Shown here in pieces: positions 15,427 through 22,678 of a DNA stretch of 64,000 nt (its first letter is position 1; the number at the start of each line of letters is the position of its first letter). The notes beneath the pieces are model-generated. The model searched no databases, was not told the DNA's origin, and saw nothing but the letters and a program-made list of their open reading frames with translations. Source of the stretch: Streptomyces niveus (GTDB lineage: Bacteria; Actinomycetota; Actinomycetes; Streptomycetales; Streptomycetaceae); NCBI RefSeq assembly GCF_002009175.1, contig NZ_CP018047.1:4278001-4342000 (forward strand), in the 5' to 3' direction. The position numbers and the translations under genes are program-made.

Positions 15427-15621
15427 ATGGATATTGAGTGGCGCAAGTCCTCGCGGTCAACCGATGCCGAAGGCAGTAACTGCCTCGAACTGGCCGAGCA
15501 TGACGGCGAGATCCTGATGCGTGAGAGCGACAACCCCGGTGTGGTCATCCACACCACCCGCGCGAAGCTGCGGGCGTTCCTCGACGGTGCCAAGGAGGGC
15601 GAGTTCGACAACCTCGCCTGA
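15427..15621 (+). CDS. DUF397 protein, copy 1
   Basis: A 64-residue BldB/AbaA-like (DUF397) protein: IEWRKSSRSTDAEGSNCLEL, then the conserved RESDNPGVVIHTTRAKL and the tail FLDGAKEGEFDNLA. It is the small partner of the XRE regulator 13 bases upstream and probably modulates its DNA binding. The ATG at 15427 is chosen over a GTG at 15418 that lies too close to the GAAGG ribosome-binding site. Confidence 0.9.
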   Translation: MDIEWRKSSRSTDAEGSNCLELAEHDGEILMRESDNPGVVIHTTRAKLRAFLDGAKEGEFDNLA

Positions 15622-15638
15622 TACGCGGCGCGTTCACG

Positions 15639-15675
15639 ACGGGCGGTCTCCACCGGCGCAGGTGGGGCCGCCCGT
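15639..15675 (+). terminator. Terminator after DUF397 copy 1
   Basis: Stem ACGGGCGG...CCGCCCGT with an inner CCACC/GGTGG extension, directly after the stop codon. The same hairpin recurs after copy 2. Confidence 0.75.
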
Positions 15676-15735
15676 TGCCGGTTTCCCGCCTCTGCGAGAG
15701 GCTCGATCCCGAGTGCTACGGGAGGCGTGAGAACC

Positions 15736-15930
15736 ATGGAAATTCAGTGGCGTAAGTCGACAAAATCGTCCGGCCCGGACGGCAACAACTGCCTTGAACT
15801 GGCCGAGCACGACGGCGAGATCCTGATGCGTGAGAGCGACAACCCTGGCGTGGTCATCCACACCACCCGCGCGAAGCTGCGGGCGTTCCTCGACGGTGTC
15901 AAGGAGGGCGAGTTCGACAACCTCGCCTGA
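15736..15930 (+). CDS. DUF397 protein, copy 2 (tandem duplicate)
   Basis: A 64-residue DUF397 protein that matches copy 1 in residues 21-64 apart from one change near the C-terminus (A to V in FLDGVKEGEFDNLA). The N-terminal 20 residues differ more (IQWRKSTKSSGPDGNNCLEL). GGGAGG precedes the ATG at 15736. The DNA is offset by exactly 309 bp from copy 1, including the downstream terminator. The conserved second half with a diverging first half suggests recent duplication or gene conversion, and a possible change of partner specificity. Confidence 0.9.
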   Translation: MEIQWRKSTKSSGPDGNNCLELAEHDGEILMRESDNPGVVIHTTRAKLRAFLDGVKEGEFDNLA

Positions 15931-15947
15931 TACACGGCGCGTTCACG

Positions 15948-15984
15948 ACGGGCGGTTCCCACCGGCGCGGGTGGGGCCGCCCGT
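15948..15984 (+). terminator. Terminator after DUF397 copy 2
   Basis: Same hairpin as after copy 1, ACGGGCGG paired with CCGCCCGT and an inner CCACC/GGTGG pairing, 309 bp further on. Confidence 0.75.
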
Positions 15985-16020
15985 TGGTGTTTCTCGTATC
16001 ACTCGTTAGAGGGTCAACGC

Positions 16021-16050
16021 TTGATACCTCCACACAGCAAACGCTAGCTT
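16021..16050 (+). promoter_or_regulatory. Promoter of the 16.2-16.9 kb gene pair
   Basis: TTGATA (16021-16026), an 18-base spacer and TAGCTT (16045-16050). It lies after the DUF397 terminator and about 125 bases before the next start codon, leaving a leader of roughly 115 bases. Confidence 0.55.
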
Positions 16051-16100
16051 CGAGGCATCGCTCCCCGCTTCTGCGCCAGTTGGGGGCGGTTCGAAGGGCT

Positions 16101-16143
16101 GCCCCCTGCTCGCCGCTCGTCACGCCGGCCGTGAGCAGGGGGC
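16101..16143 (+). promoter_or_regulatory. Long hairpin in the 5' leader
   Basis: Arms GCCCCCTGCTC (16101-16111) and GAGCAGGGGGC (16133-16143) form a perfect 11-bp stem with a 21-base loop. It lies between the candidate promoter and the ribosome-binding site of the 124-aa gene, so it may attenuate transcription or shape translation. Confidence 0.55.
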
Positions 16144-16174
16144 GGCTACCGCGCCGTACCCAGGAGGTCCTGGC

Positions 16175-16549
16175 ATGCCTCAAGCGCCGCAGCCGTCTCA
16201 ACTCGGCCCGTCGCGCACCGCGTTCTGGTGTGAGCGGGTCGTGTACGAAACGCTCGATTCCGACAGCCGCATCCACATCTCGCGCTGCTCGATGCCCAAC
16301 CCGGCCGAGGCCATCCGCGCCATCCGTGTCGATGTGCGCGCGCTCACCGACACGTTGGCGCCCGTCGAGCGGGATCGCACGCTGCGGTGGACGGGGTACG
16401 GCGGGTCCGTCGGGGCTGTCGCGGCGCTGCACCGCGGGGAGCCGTGCGGGTTCTCCCTCAGCAGTGAGGGGCGATGGATCGAGTGGACCGTACGCCCGTA
16501 TCCGGTTTCCGACGTGAGCGACGCGTCGTCGCGGCCCGCCCGCCAGTAG
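16175..16549 (+). CDS. Unknown 124-aa protein
   Basis: A soluble 124-residue protein I do not recognise. A core of about 95 residues begins FWCERVVYETLDSDSRIHIS and has an amphipathic helix PAEAIRAIRVDVRALTDTL. The end of the core, EPCGFSLSSEGRWIEWTV, looks like a beta hairpin. Two cysteines lie in the core. AGGAGGT sits six bases before the ATG. It is followed 144 bases later by a 69-residue ORF on the same strand, with two hairpins between. Confidence 0.75.
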   Translation: MPQAPQPSQLGPSRTAFWCERVVYETLDSDSRIHISRCSMPNPAEAIRAIRVDVRALTDTLAPVERDRTLRWTGYGGSVGAVAALHRGEPCGFSLSSEGRWIEWTVRPYPVSDVSDASSRPARQ

Positions 16550-16552
16550 ACG

Positions 16553-16631
16553 TCCGCCCCGACCGATGAGAACCCTGGACAGGTCGAGTGGTCGGGGCGG
16601 ATGGCCAGCCCGCGGGGCTCAAGCCCCGCGG
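16553..16631 (+). other. Two consecutive hairpins between the unknown genes
   Basis: TCCGCCCCGACC (16553-16564) pairs with GGTCGGGGCGGA (16590-16601), and CCGCGGGGCT (16610-16619) pairs with AGCCCCGCGG (16622-16631) almost without a loop. They may terminate or process the transcript between the 124-aa and 69-aa genes. Confidence 0.6.
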
Positions 16632-16693
16632 TTCACCGGTCATGCCGTCGACGTTACGGCGGCGCGGCCCCACGCGAAAGACGAGGTCGGCGC

Positions 16694-16903
16694 ATGAGCG
16701 CACAGACCGTCGATACCTTCGACACCCGCCCGCCGGATGCGGAGGGCTGGCGGGGCGTTCCGTTCCGTCACCCGCTCGACATGCTCTCGGCTGCGGCAGC
16801 CGCAGCGGCCGCGGACGATGGCGGAAAGCATGACGGAGGCCCTATGCCTCCCGAGGCGCCGCGCGATCCCGCACCGAGTGGTGGGGACGGGGGCGGCAAG
16901 TAA
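16694..16903 (+). CDS. Unknown 69-aa Ala/Gly/Pro-rich protein
   Basis: A 69-residue ORF with GAGGT seven bases before the ATG. The N-terminus, MSAQTVDTFDTRPPDAEGW, leads to FRHPLDMLSA and an eight-alanine run. A Gly/Asp/Pro-rich tail ending SGGDGGGK follows. It is probably disordered at the C-terminus. The order (a longer unknown gene, then a short one with a leader-like front half) invites the idea of a peptide precursor, but no modification enzyme is nearby and no core motif is evident. Confidence 0.55.
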   Translation: MSAQTVDTFDTRPPDAEGWRGVPFRHPLDMLSAAAAAAAADDGGKHDGGPMPPEAPRDPAPSGGDGGGK

Positions 16904-16978
16904 CGCCACCCGATAGCCGGTAGCCCGCGCCGACAGCGGCGCATCCGGAGTCCGCCGAGCGCTCGGCGGACTCCGGAC

Positions 16979-17030
16979 TTGTCGAATATCGATATGCTCC
17001 GCTACGTTGGCCATATCGAAAATCGATATG
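16979..17030 (+). promoter_or_regulatory. Operators and promoter of the DUF2975/XRE pair
   Basis: ATATCGATAT (16986-16995) is a perfect palindrome, and CATATCGA-AAA-TCGATATG (17012-17030) is a perfect 8-bp-arm dyad. TTGTCG (16979-16984) with TACGTT 18 bases on is a candidate promoter, so both operators overlap it and its start site. The likely binder is the XRE protein encoded by the second gene. Confidence 0.7.
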
Positions 17031-17041
17031 AGGGGGGCGCG

Positions 17042-17626
17042 ATGAACACGCGACTCACAAGGACCCTGGCCTCGGTGACCTACGCGCTGGCGGTGCTCTG
17101 CGGGCTCGCCTTCCTCGGTACGGGGGCCACGCACATGCTGGACGACGGCGCGGTCTGCGTGCGGACGGACTTCTGGCGCAACGCCACAGTGGCGGACGAC
17201 CTGCCCATATCCGAGGGCGTCAACGTGTCCAGCAGTGCCGCGAGTCTCTGCCAGGAAAGTCCCTCCGTGGGGCAGCGCGCCGCCGACCTCGGGCACGAAC
17301 TGCCCTGGCTGCTGTTCGGCTCCCTCGCGCTGCTGCTCTTCTCCCGGCTGCTGAAGACCGTCCTGTCGCAAGGGCCGTTCACCGACGCGGTCGCACAACG
17401 GCTCACCGTTCTCGGCTGGTTCGTCGCCGTGGGTACGCCGCTGACGGGTCTGGTCGTCGGATGGTCACAGTCCTGGCTCGTCGGGAGCATGGCGCCGATC
17501 GTGGGTTCCGGGCCGACGGTCACCGGGCCGATGGTGCTCGTCCTCGCCGGTCTCACGGCGGTGGTCATGGGGAAGATAATGGGCGAGGGAGTGCGGATGC
17601 GAGAGGACCTCGAAGGGACCATCTGA
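17042..17626 (+). CDS. DUF2975 membrane protein
   Basis: A 194-residue membrane protein of the DUF2975 family with four predicted helices (about residues 11-33, 84-104, 117-140 and 157-180). An extracytoplasmic loop carries two cysteines (GAVCVRTDF, SSAASLC). These proteins are usually coupled to a small XRE repressor, as here; the role is unknown. GGGGGGC precedes the ATG at 17042. Confidence 0.88.
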   Translation: MNTRLTRTLASVTYALAVLCGLAFLGTGATHMLDDGAVCVRTDFWRNATVADDLPISEGVNVSSSAASLCQESPSVGQRAADLGHELPWLLFGSLALLLFSRLLKTVLSQGPFTDAVAQRLTVLGWFVAVGTPLTGLVVGWSQSWLVGSMAPIVGSGPTVTGPMVLVLAGLTAVVMGKIMGEGVRMREDLEGTI

Positions 17627-17859
17627 TGCCCGAAGAGGACCTCCACTCGATCCGGATCCATCTCGACCGGATCCTCGCCGAGCGCGGCATGACGCTCACC
17701 GAGCTGTCCGCGCGAGTGGGCATCACCGTCGTCAATCTGTCCGTGCTCAAGAACGGCCGGGCCAAGGCGATCCGCTTCTCCACCCTGTCGAGGATCTGCG
17801 ACGTCCTCCAGTGCCAGCCGGGAGATCTGATCACCCACGACCCCGCCGAGCCGTCCTAG
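17626..17859 (+). CDS. Small XRE (YozG-like) regulator
   Basis: A 77-residue helix-turn-helix protein (HLDRILAERGMTLTELSARV, then ITVVNLSVLKNGRAKAIR) of the type always found next to DUF2975 genes. Its ATG overlaps the stop of the membrane gene (TGATG), so the two are coupled. It probably binds the ATCGAT-type dyads upstream of the operon. Confidence 0.9.
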   Translation: MPEEDLHSIRIHLDRILAERGMTLTELSARVGITVVNLSVLKNGRAKAIRFSTLSRICDVLQCQPGDLITHDPAEPS

Positions 17860-17886
17860 TCGTACTCGGTCGCGGGCCGGTCGACT

Positions 17887-17976
17887 TCAGAGCCCGCGCT
17901 CTACCGCCAGGTCGCGGCGTCCGGGCCGGGAGCAGGCACGGGGGCTCGTCTCGAACGCGTTGTAGTAGTCGCTCAT
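17887..17976 (-). CDS. 29-aa ORF, doubtful
   Basis: A short ORF starting [19 protein letters not shown] and ending RDLAVERGL, with GTGAGG just upstream of the ATG. It has no recognisable domain and could be chance. Confidence 0.25.
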   Translation of the reverse strand: MSDYYNAFETSPRACSRPGRRDLAVERGL

Positions 17977-18075
17977 GCGCCTCACTCTCCGGCCTCACGC
18001 GACGTGAGGGTCAAGCCCGGTTCCGAGTCGTGGTCGCGCCACCGACGTAGGACCCGGCCCTCTAGAGTCGCCCGC

Positions 18076-18756
18076 ATGTCTGATCTCTCCTACCTCGCCG
18101 CTGTCCGGGAGTCGTACGACACGGTCGCCTCCGCCTACGTCGAACGGGTCAAGACTCCGGCGGAGCTGGATCCGCTGTCGCGAGGGATGCTGAACGTCTT
18201 CGCGGAGGTGGTGCGGACGGCCGGCCTCGGGCCCGTCGCGGACGTGGGATGCGGGCCCGGCAGAGTCACGGCGTACCTTGCCGAGCGCCAAGTGCCCGCG
18301 TTCGGCATAGACCTGTCGCCCGCCATGGTCGAGCTGGCCCGCAGCGCCTACCCGGACCTGCGTTTCGACGTTGGCTCGATGACCTCGCTCCCGATCGAGG
18401 ACGACAGCCTCGGCGGCGTACTCGCGTACTACTCCACCCACCACACACCGCCGGCGCTGCTGCCGGTGGTGCTCGGCGAGTTGCACCGCACCCTCGCGCC
18501 CGGCGGCTCTCTGATGCTGGCCGGACACGTGGGGGCCGACCGCCATCTGCGTCCCACCCAGGCGTACGGCGGGCATCCGGTGTCCTACGAGTCCTACTTG
18601 CTGCCGCCCGACCGGATCGCCGAACTCCTGAAGCAGGCCGGGTTCGTCCTCACCTCGCGGCTGGTGGAGGAACCCGCCGAAGGGGCCGAGCGGAGCTTCG
18701 CCACCTTCCTCGCCCACAAGCCCGAACGGCCGGCCGCCGGCGGGGACCCGGCTTGA
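18076..18756 (+). CDS. Class I SAM-dependent methyltransferase
   Basis: A 226-residue methyltransferase: motif [16 protein letters not shown], acidic residue in [12 protein letters not shown], motif [13 protein letters not shown] and post-[19 protein letters not shown]. The substrate is unknown. TAGAGT lies nine bases before the ATG at 18076 and there is no ribosome-binding site, so the mRNA may be leaderless. It stands alone between unrelated genes. Confidence 0.88.
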   Translation: MSDLSYLAAVRESYDTVASAYVERVKTPAELDPLSRGMLNVFAEVVRTAGLGPVADVGCGPGRVTAYLAERQVPAFGIDLSPAMVELARSAYPDLRFDVGSMTSLPIEDDSLGGVLAYYSTHHTPPALLPVVLGELHRTLAPGGSLMLAGHVGADRHLRPTQAYGGHPVSYESYLLPPDRIAELLKQAGFVLTSRLVEEPAEGAERSFATFLAHKPERPAAGGDPA

Positions 18757-18943
18757 GGCTCCCCGCCCGGCCCCCCGGCGTCGAGCGCCGACGACCGGGA
18801 TCATGGGCGCGGAGAGCATGTCCGGGAGAGTCGCAGGTCGGACCGTGGGGTTTCCAGAAGCCCGGAACGATCAGCTGGCAATTGTGAAGCCGCAGGTACG
18901 GAGGGTGTGTTGGTCCCTTCGACGGAGCCGCACCCGTTGTGCT

Positions 18944-19405
18944 TCAGCCACTGCCATCACGGCGTGTACAGGTGCTCATGATCTCGCCGTTGCTCCGGTG
19001 CCAAGGAAACTTTATCGAGTTGGCCGTCGCCGGCCCGTAGACGCCGTCCCACAATTCGGACTGCTCGGGGAAGAGATAGATCATCTGAACCCGGTGGAGA
19101 GCCGAAGCAGTCCGGCTTCCATAGTCACCGTCGACCACGATGTCCGCGCCGTAGCAGAACTTCAGTGCGGTCTGCAGCGCCACGACTCCGCTGTTCTTGT
19201 TCCCCTCCTTGAGGAGGCACTTCACGGTGGAGCTCGACTTAGGGATCATCATGTAATAGGAGTACTCCGCCACCGGCTTCATCTGAATCTGCCGAGTGCA
19301 CTGCGGTGTCGCGGTGCTTGCCGCACCCGCCGGCGCCACCCCCGCTCCCGCCGTGAGCAATCCGGCGGACACGAACACTGCTGCGAACTTGGGTCCGAAC
19401 TTCAT
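18944..19405 (-). CDS. Secreted peptidoglycan-binding-domain protein
   Basis: A 153-residue exported protein. A signal peptide (KFAAVFVSAGLLTAGAGVA) ends near AGA-AS. The mature part has a PG_binding_1 domain: VVALQTALKFCYG, DGDYGSRTASALHRVQ and DGVYGPATANSI. It binds the cell wall and carries no visible catalytic domain, so it may be a wall-anchored or inhibitory module. GGGGGAG nine bases upstream supports the ATG at 19405. Confidence 0.85.
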   Translation of the reverse strand: MKFGPKFAAVFVSAGLLTAGAGVAPAGAASTATPQCTRQIQMKPVAEYSYYMMIPKSSSTVKCLLKEGNKNSGVVALQTALKFCYGADIVVDGDYGSRTASALHRVQMIYLFPEQSELWDGVYGPATANSIKFPWHRSNGEIMSTCTRRDGSG

Positions 19406-20157
19406 CGGGTGCAGCTCCCCCTTCGGGGTCGTAGGGCGGGACCTGACGTGCCGCCGACTGGCGACATCAGAGTGCGGGGCGGACGGTGAGGGCTGCCACG
19501 GTTGCCGCGGAAGTGGCGTCCCCATGGGACGCCTCAGCCGCTGACCTGCGGGGACACAGTCCGATGGGACCGGATGGCGGGACGGTGGAACGGGCGGTGG
19601 CCGATTTCCGTACGGGCCCGGGAACCACCTTCGGGTGCATTCCGTGGGTACTTGCGTTGACTCTGATGCGGAATGCGACGGGAAACAGGGGCCGTCGACC
19701 AGGGCCACTGGGCACGGACCGTGAACGTGAGTGGGGGGGGCGATGTCGCGTTGGAAAGCGCTGCCCGTCGGTACGCGGGCAACAGCCGTACCGGGGACGC
19801 CATCGCGCAGTACGGCATCGTCGGGCCGGAGGTGGCCGAGGCGGTGTCTGCCAGGCGGGCCGACTTCTCGCCGGGCGCCAGGAGTGCCGGACTCGGCCTG
19901 CTGGCCGTCCTGTTGGTCGACGGGCTTCGGCACCCTCTGCAAACCCCGCGAACCCAGGACCGCCGCCCCCGCCGCATGAACCCCACACCGCCGAATCACC
20001 TCAAACCCGGCACGACAGGGTTGGCGAAAGGCATAGGGGCACCCCCCCGGCACCGGTCTGAGTGATCGGAAGGCGGGGGCCGGACCGCGTGGATGTGAGT
20101 TTCGCGGCGTCTCCGGGCCCTGTTCGTGCGTGATGCGTGCGCGTCATAATTCGCCGC
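19406..20157 (+). other. 752-bp stretch with a degenerate gene
   Basis: No intact gene is convincing here. A plus-strand frame from a GTG at 19721 to a stop at 20065 has about 88% G/C at third positions over AGNSRTGDAIAQYGIVGPEV, then VAEAVSARRADFSPG, then decays into Pro/Arg-rich sequence. In a different frame an ATG at 19743 reads MSRWKALPV, the typical opening of a large Streptomyces helix-turn-helix family, but the match ends after nine residues. I read this as the junction of two deleted genes. The rest holds nothing I can support. Confidence 0.35.
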
Positions 20158-21090
20158 ATGGTCACAGACAGCGGCACAACTCCCCCCACCAGTACTGGAC
20201 TTGGGCGCAGAGGGATCCTCGCCGGGGCTCTCGCGCTCTCTGCCACCGCGCTTGTCGGCGCGGGCTCCGCGACGGCGGTGGCGGCCGGGCGCACCGGGAC
20301 GAGGCGCGCGCTCGCCCCCTCCGACTGGCTCGCCGGGATCGGCGACTCCACTCCCGTACAGCGCCTCACCCTTCCCGGCACGCACAACTCCGGTGCGCGC
20401 AGCGGCGGTCTGTACGTCGCGTGCCAAGGGACCACCATCGCCCAGCAGTTGAACACCGGGGTCCGGTTCCTCGACATACGGTGCCGGGCGTTCGAGAACG
20501 CCTTCCCGATCCACCACGCCGCGTTCTACCAGAACCTCAACTTCGACGACGTCCTCACCGCGTGCCGCGACTTCCTCCAGGCGCACCCCTCCGAGACCGT
20601 GCTGATGCGGGTCAAGCAGGAGTACTCGACGGTGAGCGACGCGGAGTTCCGGCGGATCTTCGACACCTATCTGGACGGCAAGGGCTGGCGCTCCCTCTTC
20701 CGGCTCGACAGCGGTCTGCCCACGCTCGGTCAGGCCCGCGGCAAGGTCGTACTGCTCGCCGACAACGGCGGGCTGCCCGGTGTGCGGTACGGGGACGGCG
20801 GGCTGTTCGACATCCAGGACGACTACCAGGCCGAGCCGGGCGCCAAGTACCCCAAGATCGAGGCGCACTTCCGCAAGGCCGCGCAGCAGCCGGGCAAGCA
20901 GTTCATCAACTTCGTCAGTACGGCCGCTCTGCTGCCGCCCCGCTGGAACTCCGACCGGCTGAACCCGCAGGTGCACTCGCTGCTCGACGGGTCGGAGGGT
21001 GCGGGCTGGCGCGGGCTGGGCATCGTGCCGCTGGACTTCCCTGAGACGAGGGCGGGGCTGGTGGACTCACTGATCCGGCACAACGGCTAG
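20158..21090 (+). CDS. Tat-exported phosphatidylinositol-specific phospholipase C
   Basis: A 310-residue PI-PLC X-domain protein that cleaves phosphatidylinositol outside the cell. The N-terminus has a twin-arginine signal (GRRGILAGALALSATALVG). The two catalytic histidines sit in LTLPGTHNSGA (His76) and FPIHHAAFYQN (His119 or His120). DIRCRAF and VLMRVKQEY complete the active site. CATAAT ends seven bases before the ATG at 20158, so the mRNA is probably leaderless. It is monocistronic. Confidence 0.92.
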   Translation: MVTDSGTTPPTSTGLGRRGILAGALALSATALVGAGSATAVAAGRTGTRRALAPSDWLAGIGDSTPVQRLTLPGTHNSGARSGGLYVACQGTTIAQQLNTGVRFLDIRCRAFENAFPIHHAAFYQNLNFDDVLTACRDFLQAHPSETVLMRVKQEYSTVSDAEFRRIFDTYLDGKGWRSLFRLDSGLPTLGQARGKVVLLADNGGLPGVRYGDGGLFDIQDDYQAEPGAKYPKIEAHFRKAAQQPGKQFINFVSTAALLPPRWNSDRLNPQVHSLLDGSEGAGWRGLGIVPLDFPETRAGLVDSLIRHNG

Positions 21091-21126
21091 GCGTTCCGGG
21101 CCCGCGGCCGACCTACACTCGCGGGC

Positions 21127-21510
21127 ATGGCATGCCGCATCAGTGAACTGGTCATCGACGTCGCCGACCCCGAGCGGCTCGCCGCGTTCTGGAGCGAGGT
21201 GCTGGGCTACGTCGAACTCGGCCGGGAGCCGGACGGAAGCATCGAGATCGGGCCGCCGGAGGTGGGCTTCGGCGGCCCGCAGCCCACCCTCGTCCTCAGC
21301 CCGAGCAGCGACCCGCGGACCGGGAAGCTCCCGCTCCACATCGACGTCAACGCCACCGACCGCGATCAGGACGCCGAGCTGGAGCGGCTGCTCGCGCTCG
21401 GCGCGAGGCCGGTCGACGTCGGCCAGGACGGCACCGAGAACTGGCACGTCCTGGCCGACCCGGAAGGCAACGAGTTCTGCCTCCTGCACCGCCGGCTCCC
21501 GCCCCTCTGA
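21127..21510 (+). CDS. Glyoxalase/VOC-family protein
   Basis: A 127-residue VOC domain protein: ISELVIDVADPERLAAFWSE at the N-terminus, LHIDVNATD in the middle and NWHVLADPEGNEFCLL at the C-terminus, where the acidic metal ligand is expected. The substrate is unknown. TACACT ends eight bases before the ATG, suggesting leaderless translation. Confidence 0.9.
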   Translation: MACRISELVIDVADPERLAAFWSEVLGYVELGREPDGSIEIGPPEVGFGGPQPTLVLSPSSDPRTGKLPLHIDVNATDRDQDAELERLLALGARPVDVGQDGTENWHVLADPEGNEFCLLHRRLPPL

Positions 21511-21682
21511 CCCCGCCGTGACCCTTCCCCCTGCGTGACCCTTCCCCCTCCGTGACGTTTCGCGTTTCGGGTGAACGCGTACTCGTCGCGATCCGCGACG
21601 GCGGCACGTTGTCAGACCCGTCTGCCATGGTGTTCGTACGGGTGGGGGGACAGCCGCCCGCACCGGGGTCGGAGGGGGAATC

Positions 21683-22639
21683 GTGACAGGTCGGAGCAGC
21701 GGCTGGGACAGCCTGGGCTGGGCGGGCTGGGAGGATCAAGCCGCCGTCAAGCAGTGCCTCGATCAGGGGGCTGATCCGGACAACTGGCGTGGCTTGCGGC
21801 CCCTGCACCGGGCTGCGGCCTTCGGCTCGCCGGAGGTTGTCGCGGAGCTCGTCGGGCGCGTCGCGGACGTGGACGCGATCCAAGGGGGAGTGACCGCGCT
21901 CTGGGAAGCCGTCCTGGGCGACCGGGCGGAGAGCGCGCGTATCCTCGCCGCCGCCGGAGCCGATCCATGGCGGACCGCCGCGGGTGGCTGGTCGCCGGGG
22001 CGGCTCAGTCTGGCCGGACCGACACCCGGCCTGTTCGTGGTGCCCGAAGGTGAGCGCGGGCTCAGCGAGGCGGAGCGCGCGACGGCACAGGAGGGAAGAC
22101 GGCTCGTCGCCGCGCTGGGCCGCGAGCACGCCGACGGAATGGGGCTGGCGTGCGTGGCCGGCATCGACGCCGAAGAGGCGATACGCCGCCTGGAGGCGAC
22201 GCCGGTCGAGGTCGAGGAACTGGCGGAGCTGCTCGAGAGTCCGTTCGCGTACGACTTCGACGAGAAGAGGCTCGTCTTCGGCGTGACGACGGTGCCGGGC
22301 GGCTGCGTCGTCACCCAGCCGTGGGGATACGGGCCGTCACAGCCGGGTGTCCTGAAGCGGCTCTCCGCCGGCACCGTCTGCTACGGCCTGTACGCCAACC
22401 CCAAGAGCGGCAATCAGGGCAGCATCACCCGTGACGCGGTCACCGAGGGATGGGACCTCCACCCGGGCGGCGGGCCGAATCCGGACGACACCCCGGAGCA
22501 GGTCCTCGCCTCCTACCTCTTCCGCTACAACGCGGTGGCGTACGCGTGCGCCTTCGTGGGACTGCGCCCGACGGACTCGCGCTCCGTCGACGGGCGCGCG
22601 GACATATGGGTCGAGCTGCCGGACCGGGACTACTGGTAG
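21683..22639 (+). CDS. Ankyrin-repeat protein with a C-terminal DUF6461-like domain
   Basis: A 318-residue protein. Residues 20-110 are ankyrin repeats (LRPLHRAAAFGSPEVVAEL, VTALWEAVLGDRAESARIL). Residues 150-318 resemble the DUF6461 group (GMGLACVAGIDAEEAIRRL, then VPGGCVVTQPWGYGPSQP), where such domains are often found in toxin-immunity contexts. The GTG start at 21683 follows GGGGGAATC. No toxin gene is adjacent, so an immunity role is only a guess; a chaperone or regulatory adaptor is possible. Confidence 0.82.
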   Translation: MTGRSSGWDSLGWAGWEDQAAVKQCLDQGADPDNWRGLRPLHRAAAFGSPEVVAELVGRVADVDAIQGGVTALWEAVLGDRAESARILAAAGADPWRTAAGGWSPGRLSLAGPTPGLFVVPEGERGLSEAERATAQEGRRLVAALGREHADGMGLACVAGIDAEEAIRRLEATPVEVEELAELLESPFAYDFDEKRLVFGVTTVPGGCVVTQPWGYGPSQPGVLKRLSAGTVCYGLYANPKSGNQGSITRDAVTEGWDLHPGGGPNPDDTPEQVLASYLFRYNAVAYACAFVGLRPTDSRSVDGRADIWVELPDRDYW

Positions 22640-22678
22640 CACCGACGTGTCCCGGGCCCGGTGACCGTGGCGAACCGG

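Larger units (their letters stand above)
15427..15984 (+). repeat. 309-bp tandem duplication of a DUF397 gene plus terminator
   Basis: Copies at 15427-15675 and 15736-15984 are almost identical from about codon 20 to the end of the terminator, and more diverged in the first 20 codons. Start, stop and hairpin are all offset by 309 bp. Confidence 0.9.
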
